This document shows positions 1-8,365 of a DNA stretch of 64,000 nt, in pieces. This stretch comes from Hyphomicrobiales bacterium (GTDB lineage Bacteria > Pseudomonadota > Alphaproteobacteria > Rhizobiales > Xanthobacteraceae), in the NCBI GenBank assembly GCA_003169835.1, contig PNAI01000058.1, forward strand, positions 28,912 to 92,911, written 5' to 3'. The stretch's first letter is position 1; every line of letters begins with the position of its first letter. The translations under genes were made by a program, and so were the position numbers. The notes under the pieces are model-generated. The model searched no databases. It was not told the origin of the DNA and saw nothing but the letters and a program-made list of their open reading frames with translations.

Positions 1-474
1 CGTGGCGAGCGTCATCTCAGCCAGGTAGCCATTATGAGCGCCGGCATAGATCGCGCCATGAAACGACTCGTTCGCCTCGTGAAAGCATTGCGGATCGCCG
101 ACCTGGATGAGCGCTCGCAATTGCTCGTGGCCCACCTCAAGCGCTCTGCGCTCCACGCCCGTCATGCGTTCGGCGCAAAGGCCGGCGCACAATGCTTCGA
201 GTTCAGCCATCGCCTCGAACATTCCCAAGAGCCGATCCGTGCTCGGCCGCGCAACGAGAGCGCCGCGATGCGCCCGCGCTTCCACAAGTCCGCTAGCGGC
301 CAGCTGCCGGATCGCCTCACGCACCGGCGTACGTGAAACGCAAAAACGCCGCGCCAGATTCATTTCGTCCAGCGCCGCACCTGGTTCGAGCACACCGCCG
401 ATGATTTCATCGGCGAGCTGCAACCGCAGCTCTTCGGCAAGCGTCTTGCGGCTATTGTCAATGACGATGCTCAT
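1..474 (-). CDS. GntR/FadR-family transcriptional regulator, 3' end outside window
   Basis: Reading leftwards from an ATG at 474, the frame stays open to the window edge (158 codons), so the C-terminus is missing. Residues about 10-76 form a GntR winged helix-turn-helix with the usual recognition-helix core (SRTPVREAIRQL). From about residue 80 the helical pattern is that of an FCD ligand-binding domain, which in this family senses small organic acids, often through a metal held by His/Asp residues. The start lies 2 bases after the stop of the hpxZ-like gene, so it is the last gene of the ABC transporter/amidohydrolase operon and is probably its local regulator. The inducer is unknown. Confidence 0.85.
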   Translation of the reverse strand, partial: MSIVIDNSRKTLAEELRLQLADEIIGGVLEPGAALDEMNLARRFCVSRTPVREAIRQLAASGLVEARAHRGALVARPSTDRLLGMFEAMAELEALCAGLCAERMTGVERRALEVGHEQLRALIQVGDPQCFHEANESFHGAIYAGAHNGYLAEMTLAT

Positions 475-476
475 GG

Positions 477-869
477 TCAGCCTGCGCGCGGTTCATCGAT
501 GAGGCTCACGTGTCCGGCGACGACCCGCCAGCCGTCGTCGAACCGAACCCATGTCTGCGTTTGCCGCCCCACCTTTCCGGAAGTGGCCGCACGGTGGAAC
601 AGCGTCGACGCCACCGCAAAATCGCGGCCGTAGGTGGTAATCACAGTTTTCGAAAGCGTGCGCGCAAGGCCGGCCGGCGAGCGCCCGGCGCGGAACTGCT
701 TGATCTCCGCATAGCCGTAAAGAATTTCAGTCGCGCCATAGCGGATTGTTTTGGAGTCATCGCGAAACATCGCATCGAGGGTCTCGACATCGTTCAAAAC
801 AAGCGCGCATTCGTAGCGCTCGAATGCCTCTTTTACTTCCTTGACCACATCCGGCCGGTCGATTTCCAT
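477..869 (-). CDS. hpxZ: HpxZ/AtzH-like protein (DUF3225, SnoaL-like fold)
   Basis: A 130-residue protein with the pattern of the AtzH-like (DUF3225) family: an N-terminal helix pair, the conserved DSKTIRYGATE region near residue 37 and a C-terminal strand carrying WRVVAGHVS. Relatives are HpxZ of Klebsiella purine/oxalurate catabolism and AtzH of cyanuric acid degradation; both sit beside AtzE-like amidases. Its start is 10 bases after the amidase stop, and its stop is 2 bases before the GntR start, so co-translation is likely. From context it acts in the same amide-hydrolysis pathway as its neighbours, on a small carboxylated urea or amide. The exact substrate cannot be read from the sequence. 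Confidence 0.8.
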   Translation of the reverse strand: MEIDRPDVVKEVKEAFERYECALVLNDVETLDAMFRDDSKTIRYGATEILYGYAEIKQFRAGRSPAGLARTLSKTVITTYGRDFAVASTLFHRAATSGKVGRQTQTWVRFDDGWRVVAGHVSLIDEPRAG

Positions 870-879
870 CTACCCCTCC

Positions 880-2271
880 CTAGAATTTCGGCCGTTGTGC
901 CGAAACGGCACCCGACTGCTCGAGCGCATGCGCGATCCGCAGCGCCACGTCCTCGCGCCACGGCGCGGCGATGATTTGCACGCCGACCGGCAGCGGCTTC
1001 AGCGCCACCGGTACCGCCGCCACCGGCAATCCAATAAACGAAATCGGCTGCGTATAAATTCCGAGGTTCGGCCGCACCGGCAATTCAATTCCGTCGAGCA
1101 CAAATGTCTGTTGGCCGATGGCGGGCGCCGCACAAGGCGTCGCCGGCGCTAAAATCGCATCGACCTCATTGAACAACTCAAGCACCCGCTCGCGATACCA
1201 GCGGCGAAATTTCTGCGCCTGCACCACAAGTGCTGCGGGGATCATCGCCCCCGCGATCAAGCGATCGCGCACCGCCGGATCGAAATCTTTCGCACGCTTG
1301 CGCAGGCGGTCGAGATGCAGCGCCGCACCTTCCGCCGATGTGATCACATATGCCGCAGAGCGAGCACGCTCGGCTTCAGGGATTTCGATCTCGCGCCGCA
1401 CGTTGAGCGCCGCTGCAACACGCGCGAGCGCATCTTGCGCCTCGGGAAACGCACCTTTGCGGAAATAGCCGCCAGCCAATGCGATACGAAGGTTGTCGGT
1501 TCCGCGCCCAAGCAGTGGCACGACCGCCTCTGCAGGTCTTTTCACGCACACCGGATCATCTGGATCATGTCCCGTCATGGCGTCATAGCTGAGCGCCAGA
1601 TCGCGGGCTGTGCGCGCGAACGGCCCGACATGGTCAAGACTTGCGACAAACGGAAATGTGCGCGCACGCGAAAGCCGCCCGTAGGTCGGCTTTAGCCCAA
1701 AAATCCCGCAGAACGACGACGGCACCCGAATTGAGCCGTTGGTATCCGAGCCCAACGCCAAAGGCACAAGCCCGCCCGCCACAGCCCCACCCGATCCGCC
1801 GGAAGATCCGCCGGTCATGCGGCGCAAACCATGCGGATTGCGCGAAGGCCCGTCGTGGATGTTCTCGCCGGTGAAATCGTAGGCGTACTCGCCCATGTTC
1901 AGTGCGCCGACGAGTACAGCACCCGCGGCTTCCAGTCGTTCGATCAACGTCGCATCACGCTTGGCCGGCTTGCGATCGCGGTTGATCTTGGAGCCCGCGA
2001 GCGTCGGCAGACGCGCAATATCGAATAAATTCTTGACCGCGAACGGCACGCCCGCAAGCGGCCCGAGTGTTTTGCCTTCGCTGCGCGCCCGATCGATGGC
2101 AAGAGCTCGTGTGCGGGCACGATCGGCCACTACCGTAGTGAAGCAATTAAGCTTGCGATCGAGCTTCTTGATGCGATCGAGCGTTGACTCCACGATCGCA
2201 AGCGCACTCTCTCCTTTCGCGACCGCACCCGCCATCTCCGCGGCGGAAGCCCATGCACTATTCGTGCTCAT
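880..2271 (-). CDS. atzE: AtzE/HpxY-family amidohydrolase (amidase signature)
   Basis: A 463-residue amidase-signature enzyme. The Ser-cisSer-Lys triad is visible: Lys about 80 (PFAVKNLF), the Gly-Gly-Ser-Ser loop at 154-159, and the nucleophile Ser about 180 in GSDTNGSIRVP. The GSDTNGS form is typical of the AtzE branch as I know it. AtzE works as a complex with the small GatC-like AtzG subunit and hydrolyses 1-carboxybiuret in cyanuric acid catabolism; HpxY in Klebsiella is the purine/oxalurate counterpart. Its ATG overlaps the AtzG-like stop by four bases (ATGA). No AtzD or AtzF is present here, so the substrate may differ from triazine intermediates. Cytoplasmic. Confidence 0.88.
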   Translation of the reverse strand: MSTNSAWASAAEMAGAVAKGESALAIVESTLDRIKKLDRKLNCFTTVVADRARTRALAIDRARSEGKTLGPLAGVPFAVKNLFDIARLPTLAGSKINRDRKPAKRDATLIERLEAAGAVLVGALNMGEYAYDFTGENIHDGPSRNPHGLRRMTGGSSGGSGGAVAGGLVPLALGSDTNGSIRVPSSFCGIFGLKPTYGRLSRARTFPFVASLDHVGPFARTARDLALSYDAMTGHDPDDPVCVKRPAEAVVPLLGRGTDNLRIALAGGYFRKGAFPEAQDALARVAAALNVRREIEIPEAERARSAAYVITSAEGAALHLDRLRKRAKDFDPAVRDRLIAGAMIPAALVVQAQKFRRWYRERVLELFNEVDAILAPATPCAAPAIGQQTFVLDGIELPVRPNLGIYTQPISFIGLPVAAVPVALKPLPVGVQIIAAPWREDVALRIAHALEQSGAVSAQRPKF

Positions 2272-2540
2272 GGCACGAATACCGGCGCAGGTTCCGCCTC
2301 GTCGTCCAACGCAAAAGCCGCAACGAAGGCGCCGTGCCGCAACGTAACTTGCAAATTGGCGCGGATCGCCGCTTTCCAGATCTTGTCGATCTTGATCCCG
2401 AGCGAACGCGCGGTCTCTCCGATGACATCATCGAGCGGATCATATTTCTCCGTCACGCGCCGAAGATTATTTCGCCCTCCTTTGCGCAAGAGAGATATCG
2501 CCGAGGATTGCTTGCGCGATTTTCTAAGCTTGTGCGCCAT
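2268..2540 (-). CDS. AtzG/HpxX-like small subunit (DUF4089, GatC-like)
   Basis: A 90-residue protein whose last 60 residues match the AtzG/DUF4089 pattern: a helix ending IDKIWKAAIRANLQVTLRHG, then FALDDEAEPAPVF at the C-terminus. AtzG wraps round AtzE in the way GatC does round GatA. The start at 2540 is chosen because its ATG shares one base with the upstream ABC ATPase stop (TGATG), and the 3' end overlaps atzE by ATGA. An ORF start further upstream at 2573 would overlap the ATPase more deeply and is unlikely. Unusually, residues 1-27 are a Lys/Arg/Ser-rich extension that AtzG proteins I recall (about 65 residues) lack. Confidence 0.78.
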   Translation of the reverse strand: MAHKLRKSRKQSSAISLLRKGGRNNLRRVTEKYDPLDDVIGETARSLGIKIDKIWKAAIRANLQVTLRHGAFVAAFALDDEAEPAPVFVP

Positions 2541-3562
2541 CACAAACCCTCTTTCTCGCCTGTAAAATGACACGCCGCTTCGCGGTTGCCGAACCGGCGC
2601 AACACCGGCATTGCCCCCTTACATTGGTCTACACCGCGCGGACAACGCCCGTAAAATCGGCAAACATTGGGATCCGGATCGATCGGGCTCATCGGCTCGC
2701 CGAGAAGCCGCAGACGTTCCACGCCGCTTATGTCGGAGCTTGGCACCGCGGCCACCAGGGCTTGCGTATAGGGGTGCAGCGGGTGCTCAAAGACTTCTCG
2801 CGCCGGTCCGACCTCCACGATCTTGCCGAGATACATGACGATCACGCGGTCGCACAGCAGCCGCACCACACTCAAATCATGCGACACGAACAGATAGCTG
2901 ATGCCAAGCTGCTCTTTGAGCCTCTGCAGCAGTTGCAGGATCACGACCTGCACCGACACATCGAGCGCCGCAGTCGGCTCGTCGAGCACGAGCAGATCCG
3001 GCTCGACCGCGACCGCACGCGCGATGCCAACGCGAGCGCGCTGGCCGCCGGAGAGTTGATGTGGAAAGCGGCCCAGCAGCTCGGCCGGCAGTCCGCATTG
3101 CTGCGCCGCCTGCTCGACTTTCGCACGCAGCGCCTTGCCGCGAAGTTTCTTCAAGCGCCGCAAGGGATCGGCGATCGCATCGAACGAGGTGAAACGCGGA
3201 TTGATGCTCTCCCCCGCATCTTGGAACACCATTTGGATGCGCGCGCGATCGGCATCGCGCGCAAAGCGCCGGCTCGGCACGAGCGACAATTCACGCATGC
3301 CGAGCTTAATGCTGCCTTCGGTCGGATCGATCAGCCGCGTGATCGCGCGCACGAGCGTTGACTTACCGCAACCTGACTCGCCGACCAGACCGACGGTCTC
3401 GCCCTTTCCGATCACGAAGCTTACGTCGTCGACAGCATGCACGTGCGGGAGGTGCACCGGCCCGCCACCGCGCAGCCGTCTTCGCAAGCGCTCGATCGGG
3501 CCAACCGCACGGCCGACCGGAAAACGCTTTGATAATTCGGCGACGTCGAGAAGTACGGTCAT
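2540..3562 (-). CDS. Dipeptide/oligopeptide-type ABC transporter ATP-binding protein (DppF-like)
   Basis: A 340-residue ABC ATPase. Walker A is at 61-69 (GESGCGKST), the signature LSGGQ at 170-174 and Walker B at 190-196 (LLVLDEP); the C-terminus carries the Cys-containing oligopeptide/HPY region (CRFYGRCP) of DppF/OppF proteins. The start at 3562 is taken from the four-base ATGA overlap with the DppD-like stop; the longer open frame to 3670 lies inside that gene. It powers the importer with the DppD-like subunit at the inner membrane. A family name of dipeptide does not prove a peptide substrate, because these importers also carry amides, opines and nickel complexes. Confidence 0.92.
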   Translation of the reverse strand: MTVLLDVAELSKRFPVGRAVGPIERLRRRLRGGGPVHLPHVHAVDDVSFVIGKGETVGLVGESGCGKSTLVRAITRLIDPTEGSIKLGMRELSLVPSRRFARDADRARIQMVFQDAGESINPRFTSFDAIADPLRRLKKLRGKALRAKVEQAAQQCGLPAELLGRFPHQLSGGQRARVGIARAVAVEPDLLVLDEPTAALDVSVQVVILQLLQRLKEQLGISYLFVSHDLSVVRLLCDRVIVMYLGKIVEVGPAREVFEHPLHPYTQALVAAVPSSDISGVERLRLLGEPMSPIDPDPNVCRFYGRCPRGVDQCKGAMPVLRRFGNREAACHFTGEKEGL

Positions 3563-4530
3563 CGCAGCGGGTTCCAGCAGGCGACCATATGGGCGGCTAC
3601 CGCAGGCGAGCGCGGAAGCGGCTGATCGCACTCCGTCATTTTGCGCGGGCAGCGCTCCGAATAGCGGCAAGGCGGCAGGTCGGTGCGGCGCAGATCCGGC
3701 AGCGCACCAGGAATCGAGGCAAGTTCATCCAAATTCGCCGCGCGATCGGGCGTCGCCGCAATCAACTCCGCCGTATAAGGATGCCGGGGCCGCTCGAAGA
3801 GCTCGCGTGTCGCAGCGCATTCGATCACATGACCGGCGTGCATGACAGCAATGCGATCCGCCCGCTGCGCCGCGAGCGCAAGATCGTGCGTGATGAAAAT
3901 TGTGGCCATACCGGTGCCCGACGAAAGTTCCGAGATCAAATCCATGATCACGGCTTGCGTGGTGACATCGAGGCCCGTGGTTGGCTCGTCCGCGATCAAC
4001 ATCGAGGGTTTGGCGGCAATCGCGATGGCGATCATTACGCGCTGGCACATTCCGCCCGACATTTCGAACGGATAAGCCTTGGCGCGGCGAGAAGGATCGG
4101 GGATGCCGACCGCGCGCAGCATTTCGACGGCGCGTTCCGGCGCTTCTTTGCGCGGCACATTGCCATGGCGGATGAGCACATCGGCGATCTGGCGCCCAAC
4201 CGACCGAATGGGATTAAGCGCCGCGCGCGGATTTTGAAAGATCATCGCGATCTCACGCCCGCGCACTTCGGACATCGCTGCGTTGCTGGCACTCAAAAGA
4301 TCAAGTCCGCCCAGCATGGCGGTGCCGCCTGTGACATGGCCGGCCGGATCAAGAATACCCATCACCGCGTAAGCGGTGACGGATTTGCCCGAGCCTGACT
4401 CGCCGACGATCGCCAGTGTCTCACCCTTGGCCACAGTAAAGCTCACCGACTCCAGCGCCTTGACCACGCCTGAACGCGTGCGGAATTCGACCGAAAGGTT
4501 TTGCACCAAAAGCGCGGGCGCGACACTCAT
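3559..4530 (-). CDS. Dipeptide/oligopeptide-type ABC transporter ATP-binding protein (DppD-like)
   Basis: A 323-residue ABC ATPase. Walker A is at 43-50 (GESGSGKS), and Walker B is MLIADEPTTGLD. The signature reads MSGGMCQR instead of LSGGQ, a form common in DppD/OppD subunits. The C-terminus holds the Cys-rich CRYSERCPR element. The start is set at 4530, where the ATG overlaps the permease stop by four bases and MSVAPALLVQNLSVEF begins the conserved domain; the longer open frame to 4683 overlaps the permease and has shadow-like composition. It pairs with the DppF-like protein. Confidence 0.92.
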   Translation of the reverse strand: MSVAPALLVQNLSVEFRTRSGVVKALESVSFTVAKGETLAIVGESGSGKSVTAYAVMGILDPAGHVTGGTAMLGGLDLLSASNAAMSEVRGREIAMIFQNPRAALNPIRSVGRQIADVLIRHGNVPRKEAPERAVEMLRAVGIPDPSRRAKAYPFEMSGGMCQRVMIAIAIAAKPSMLIADEPTTGLDVTTQAVIMDLISELSSGTGMATIFITHDLALAAQRADRIAVMHAGHVIECAATRELFERPRHPYTAELIAATPDRAANLDELASIPGALPDLRRTDLPPCRYSERCPRKMTECDQPLPRSPAVAAHMVACWNPLR

Positions 4531-5381
4531 GTGCGCCTCCGCGGATCGACAATGTCGCGCAACCCGTCGCCGAGCAGATTGAAGCAGAACACCGCGATCA
4601 TCAGCGCCGCGCCCGGAAACAGCGCGATCCACCATTCGCCCGAGACGATGAAGGCCGCGCCTTCCGCCACCATGATCCCCCATTCGGCGGTCGGCGGCCG
4701 CACGCCGAGACCGATGAACGAAAGTCCGGCCGCGTTGAGGATGGCGTATCCCATGGTGAGAGACATCTGCACCGCCAGGATCGGAAACACATTCGGCAGT
4801 ACGTGGAATCCGACAATGCGAAACTCGCTGTTCCCCGACAACCGTGCGGCTTCAACGAAGCCTGCTTCGCGCCGCACATTAGCCTCCGCGCGCGCAACGC
4901 GCGCATAGAGCGGAAAGTTCACAATCGCGGTCGCGATCACGATGTTCTGCACCGTATTGCCAAGCGCAGCGACAATCCCCATTGCAAGCACGAACAGCGG
5001 GAACGCCATGATCGTATCGGCAATCCGTCCGACGATACGATCGGTCCAGCCGCCAAAATAGCCTGCGGCAACGCCGGCCAGTCCTCCCATCAGGAAAACC
5101 AGCACAACCGAGGCGATAGCGATGAAGAAATCGAGTCGCGTCGCGACGATGACCCGGCTGAACACGTCGCGGCCGAGCTGGTCGGTTCCGAACCAATGCC
5201 GCAACGACGGCGGCTTCAATGCCACAATCGTGTCGCTTGCGAATGGATCGTGCGGAACCAGATACGGGCCGAATGCCGCAGCGATTACGATCAGTACGAA
5301 CAGCGCAAACGCAAAGCCCGTAACCGGGTTCTCGCCCATGACATAGCGCGCGTGCCGGACGGTGGCGGCAAGCGCGGTCAT
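4527..5381 (-). CDS. ABC transporter permease, DppC-like
   Basis: A 284-residue inner-membrane permease with an N-terminal membrane segment, the periplasmic LFGTDQLGRDVFSRVI element typical of DppC/OppC proteins, and five further hydrophobic segments with the EAA loop after ARVARAEA. The start at 5381 follows from the four-base overlap with the DppB-like stop. It forms the translocation channel with the DppB-like subunit and docks the two ATPases. Confidence 0.93.
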   Translation of the reverse strand: MTALAATVRHARYVMGENPVTGFAFALFVLIVIAAAFGPYLVPHDPFASDTIVALKPPSLRHWFGTDQLGRDVFSRVIVATRLDFFIAIASVVLVFLMGGLAGVAAGYFGGWTDRIVGRIADTIMAFPLFVLAMGIVAALGNTVQNIVIATAIVNFPLYARVARAEANVRREAGFVEAARLSGNSEFRIVGFHVLPNVFPILAVQMSLTMGYAILNAAGLSFIGLGVRPPTAEWGIMVAEGAAFIVSGEWWIALFPGAALMIAVFCFNLLGDGLRDIVDPRRRT

Positions 5382-6391
5382 GCCTCGAGCCTCATGCGCG
5401 GATCGATCAGCCCGTAGAGAATGTCGATGATAAGATTGAGCGCCACATACATGATCGCCATCGTCAGCACGAAACCTTGCACCGGCGCAAAATCCGACGC
5501 GATCAGCGCTTCGACTGCGAACGAGCCGATGCCGGGCCACGCGAACACCTTCTCCACCAGCACATTGGCGCCGAGCAGGAATGAGAACACCATGCCAAGC
5601 GTCGTGATGACCGGCAGCATGGCGTTTCGGAAAGCATAGGTGACGACAACGGTGAACGACGATAGCCCGCTCGCGCGCGCACTACGCACAAAATCTGACG
5701 ACAGCACGGCAAGCATCGAAGCGCGCGTCATGCGTGCTATCGGCGCTAGCGAGAAGATACCGAGTGTAAGCGCCGGCAAGATCAGTTGCTTAAGGCTAGC
5801 GACGAACAGCGCGCCGTTACCTGCAATCAGACTATCGATCAGATAAAATCCCGTCACTTGCGGCGGCGGGCTGAAGAAAATGTCGAGCCGGCCCAGCGGT
5901 GCGGGTGCCCAGCCCAATTTATAATAGAATACATAGATGAGAATGAGACCGGTGAAGAACACCGGCAACGACACGCCGGCGGTCGTCACCACACGACAGG
6001 CGTGGTCGATCAGCGAGCCCGGCTGTGTCGCCGCAAGTATCCCAAGCGGCACCGCAATCGCCATCGAAACCAGCAGTCCCAGCAATGTGAGCTCCGCCGA
6101 CGCCGGGAGTCTCCTCTTGATTTCGGCCGCTACCGGTTGGCCTGTGGTGAGCGAGCTACCAAGATCGCCGTGCGAAAGATCGCCGATATAGCGCACGAAT
6201 TGCACGATCAGCGGTTGATCAAGACCGAGCTTTACCCGGATCTCTTCGACCGCCTCCGCCGTTGCCGCAGGTCCCGCAAAATACGCTGCCGGATCGCCAG
6301 GCAACGCTCGCGTCAGGAGAAAGGTAACGATCACCACCCCAATGAGGCTCGGCACAGCCAACAGCAAGCGTTTGAGGATCAGATTCCCCAT
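5378..6391 (-). CDS. ABC transporter permease, DppB-like
   Basis: A 337-residue inner-membrane permease. It begins with the characteristic MGNLILKRLLLAVPSLIGV segment, has the ALPGDPAAYFAG motif after TM1 and the large periplasmic loop with LGLDQPLIVQF, then five more membrane segments. A good ribosome binding site (GGGAGGGA) precedes the ATG at 6391. It lies 28 bases after the binding protein stop and overlaps the DppC-like gene by four bases. Confidence 0.93.
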   Translation of the reverse strand: MGNLILKRLLLAVPSLIGVVIVTFLLTRALPGDPAAYFAGPAATAEAVEEIRVKLGLDQPLIVQFVRYIGDLSHGDLGSSLTTGQPVAAEIKRRLPASAELTLLGLLVSMAIAVPLGILAATQPGSLIDHACRVVTTAGVSLPVFFTGLILIYVFYYKLGWAPAPLGRLDIFFSPPPQVTGFYLIDSLIAGNGALFVASLKQLILPALTLGIFSLAPIARMTRASMLAVLSSDFVRSARASGLSSFTVVVTYAFRNAMLPVITTLGMVFSFLLGANVLVEKVFAWPGIGSFAVEALIASDFAPVQGFVLTMAIMYVALNLIIDILYGLIDPRMRLEA

Positions 6392-6419
6392 GGTCCCTCC
6401 CCGCTCGACGCAGGTGCGA

Positions 6420-8036
6420 TCACGCCTTCACGAGCGAGCGATAGTCGAGGCGCCGGTGGAACCAGTATTGATAGCCGGACACGTTCTTCTGCATCGCGAC
6501 ATTGACGTAAGGCTGGTAGATCGGAATGCGCGGCATGTCGGTGAAGGCGGTATCGACGAAGCCCTTCACGTCCGTCTCATAGGTTGCCTTGTTGCCTTCG
6601 GCCGCCGCGGTGACGGCGCCATCGACGAAACCGTCGAGCGTCTTCGACTGGTAGCTCATGGTGTTGAAGATCGAATTCTTGCCGTGATAGCACCAGATGA
6701 AGAAATACTCGGGATAATCGAGCCACCCCGAGAACACGTTGGTGTAGAGCGGCAAAGTCTTCTTGTTGAGTTCGGTCCGCCACGTCGCGCCGGGAATCTT
6801 GTTGATCGTGCATTTGATGCCGATTTGCGCAAGGCTTTCCTGCGTGAGCACGCAGAGCGGCTCGTTGACGCCGGCAAACCCGAGATCGAACGAGAGCGTG
6901 GTCTCAAAGCCGTTGGGATATCCGGCTTCAGCCATAAGCTGCTTTGCCTTGGCGATGTCGGTATTGAACTTGGTCGGCTGCGGCCAGGCCACTTCGGTCG
7001 CCTTATCGGCGGGTGCGCCGAACATCGGTTTCGACAGACCGAACAGAACCGCGTCCATGATTTTCTGATAAGGGATCGCGTAGGCGACAGCCTGACGCAC
7101 CTTCAAGTTGTCGAACGGCGGGGTCTTTACATTCATGCCGATGTACTGGATGCCGTTCGAATACGGCGTCGAGACTATAGTGAGCTTGCCCGCGTCTTTG
7201 AGCTCGACGAAGTCCTTGTTCGGCAGATCGTAGGAGATGTCGGCGTCGCCGCGCTCCAGCAGCGCGCGGCGGTTGCCGGCGGATGGCACAATACGCCACA
7301 CGATGCGCTTGATCTTCGGCAGCGGCCCACCTTTCCAGTTTTCATTGCGCTCGAAGATCACCTCGGTTCCCGCAGTCCAGCTCGCCACGCGGTAAGCCCC
7401 ACTGCCCGCGGTGTTCTGCTTTGTATATTCGAGGCCCCAGGGATCTTTTTCGGTCGCGTTCTTTTTCACCAGCTCGGAATTGACGATGCAGGGCACGATC
7501 ACGGCGAGGTCCGGGATGGTCAGGCGATCCTTGCGCAGGAAATCGACGCGGAAGGTATTGTCATCGACAACCACAAATTGCTCGGGCTTGGTCAGCGAGC
7601 CGGCGCCCATCTGAAAGGTGGGAAATCCGCCAACCGTAACGGCGCGATCAAGCGACCATTTGACGTCCTTCGCGGTAACTGGTGTGCCATCATGGAAGGT
7701 TGCATTCTTCTTCAGTTTGAATGTCGCCGACATGTCGCCGATCTTCATGTCCTCGGCCAGTTCCATCTTGAACTTGTCGCGGTCGTAGTACGGCGTGCCG
7801 TTGACCGTCTTCATCTCGTGGCTGATGAGCCGGTCGTAGCAATTCCATGAAACCTCGTAGCCCGGCACGTTGGTACCGACGCCATGGATGTCCAGATTGT
7901 TCGGCCCGCTCTCGGAGACAATGAGCAGCGTCTCCTGCCGCGATTGCGCTTTGGCGGGCGACCACACGGCAGGGGCTGAAACCATCCCGCCTGCGGCAAC
8001 GGCGGACATCGATCTGAGGAATTCGCGACGCTTCAT
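6420..8036 (-). CDS. ABC transporter substrate-binding protein, family 5 (Tat-exported)
   Basis: A 538-residue periplasmic binding protein of the peptide/nickel/opine SBP_bac_5 class. The N-terminus MKRREFLRSMSAVAAGG is a twin-arginine signal peptide ending near the AKAQ at residue 31, so it is probably exported folded. Conserved family features are the DNLDIHGVG segment and KLKKNATFHDGTPVTAKDV near residue 115. GGGAGG precedes the ATG. It is the first gene of the operon and sets the substrate range of the importer. The hydrolases encoded downstream suggest a nitrogen-rich amide or carboxylated urea rather than a peptide, but this is inference from context. Confidence 0.93.
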   Translation of the reverse strand: MKRREFLRSMSAVAAGGMVSAPAVWSPAKAQSRQETLLIVSESGPNNLDIHGVGTNVPGYEVSWNCYDRLISHEMKTVNGTPYYDRDKFKMELAEDMKIGDMSATFKLKKNATFHDGTPVTAKDVKWSLDRAVTVGGFPTFQMGAGSLTKPEQFVVVDDNTFRVDFLRKDRLTIPDLAVIVPCIVNSELVKKNATEKDPWGLEYTKQNTAGSGAYRVASWTAGTEVIFERNENWKGGPLPKIKRIVWRIVPSAGNRRALLERGDADISYDLPNKDFVELKDAGKLTIVSTPYSNGIQYIGMNVKTPPFDNLKVRQAVAYAIPYQKIMDAVLFGLSKPMFGAPADKATEVAWPQPTKFNTDIAKAKQLMAEAGYPNGFETTLSFDLGFAGVNEPLCVLTQESLAQIGIKCTINKIPGATWRTELNKKTLPLYTNVFSGWLDYPEYFFIWCYHGKNSIFNTMSYQSKTLDGFVDGAVTAAAEGNKATYETDVKGFVDTAFTDMPRIPIYQPYVNVAMQKNVSGYQYWFHRRLDYRSLVKA

Positions 8037-8365
8037 CGGAGCCTCCCAAGGCTGTTGAAGATTCAGTTTCAGGGAGACATCCGCAAAGGATGTGCCAACA
8101 ACGAAATTCGATTGGAAAAAATTATAAGCTATTGTTTTATTGATGTTTTTTTCAAGCCTTTGAGGTTTTTGAGCGGCGCGGTGTCATTATGCAATTGCAT
8201 ACAATACGATATTTTATGCCCATAAATTATGCAATTCCGGGAGATGACCAAAGGAGAACGGGTGCATCATTCAGAACCTAGCCGGCGGCTTGATCTCGCT
8301 ACGATGAGCACGCACGCACTACGATCAAAAAATACACGACGGCGCTACTCATTCACATCAGCGAC
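8037..8365. promoter_or_regulatory. AT-rich intergenic region upstream of the ABC/amidohydrolase operon
   Basis: These 329 bases lie between the binding-protein start and the 3' end of the secreted-protein gene. They are much richer in A and T than the surrounding genes, especially 8100-8240, with long T runs near 8130-8155. No open frame looks real. The stretch holds the palindrome and direct repeat described at 8186-8236 and must contain the operon promoter reading leftwards. I could not pick -35/-10 boxes with confidence. Confidence 0.7.
8186..8236. promoter_or_regulatory. Candidate operator: 14-base palindrome plus repeated half-site
   Basis: A perfect palindrome TATGCAATTGCATA occupies 8188-8201. 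An 11-base direct copy of its left part, ATTATGCAATT, occurs at 8186-8196 and again at 8226-8236, exactly 40 bases apart, about four helical turns. GntR proteins of the FadR group bind short palindromes, so the regulator at the end of this operon is the obvious candidate ligand. The site is about 150-200 bases upstream of the first ATG. The role is inferred. Confidence 0.5.

Noticed and set aside
6342..7850. 502-codon plus-strand frame opposite the ABC binding protein
   Set aside because: Antisense shadow: no motif, no ribosome binding site, and the minus-strand binding protein is unambiguous.
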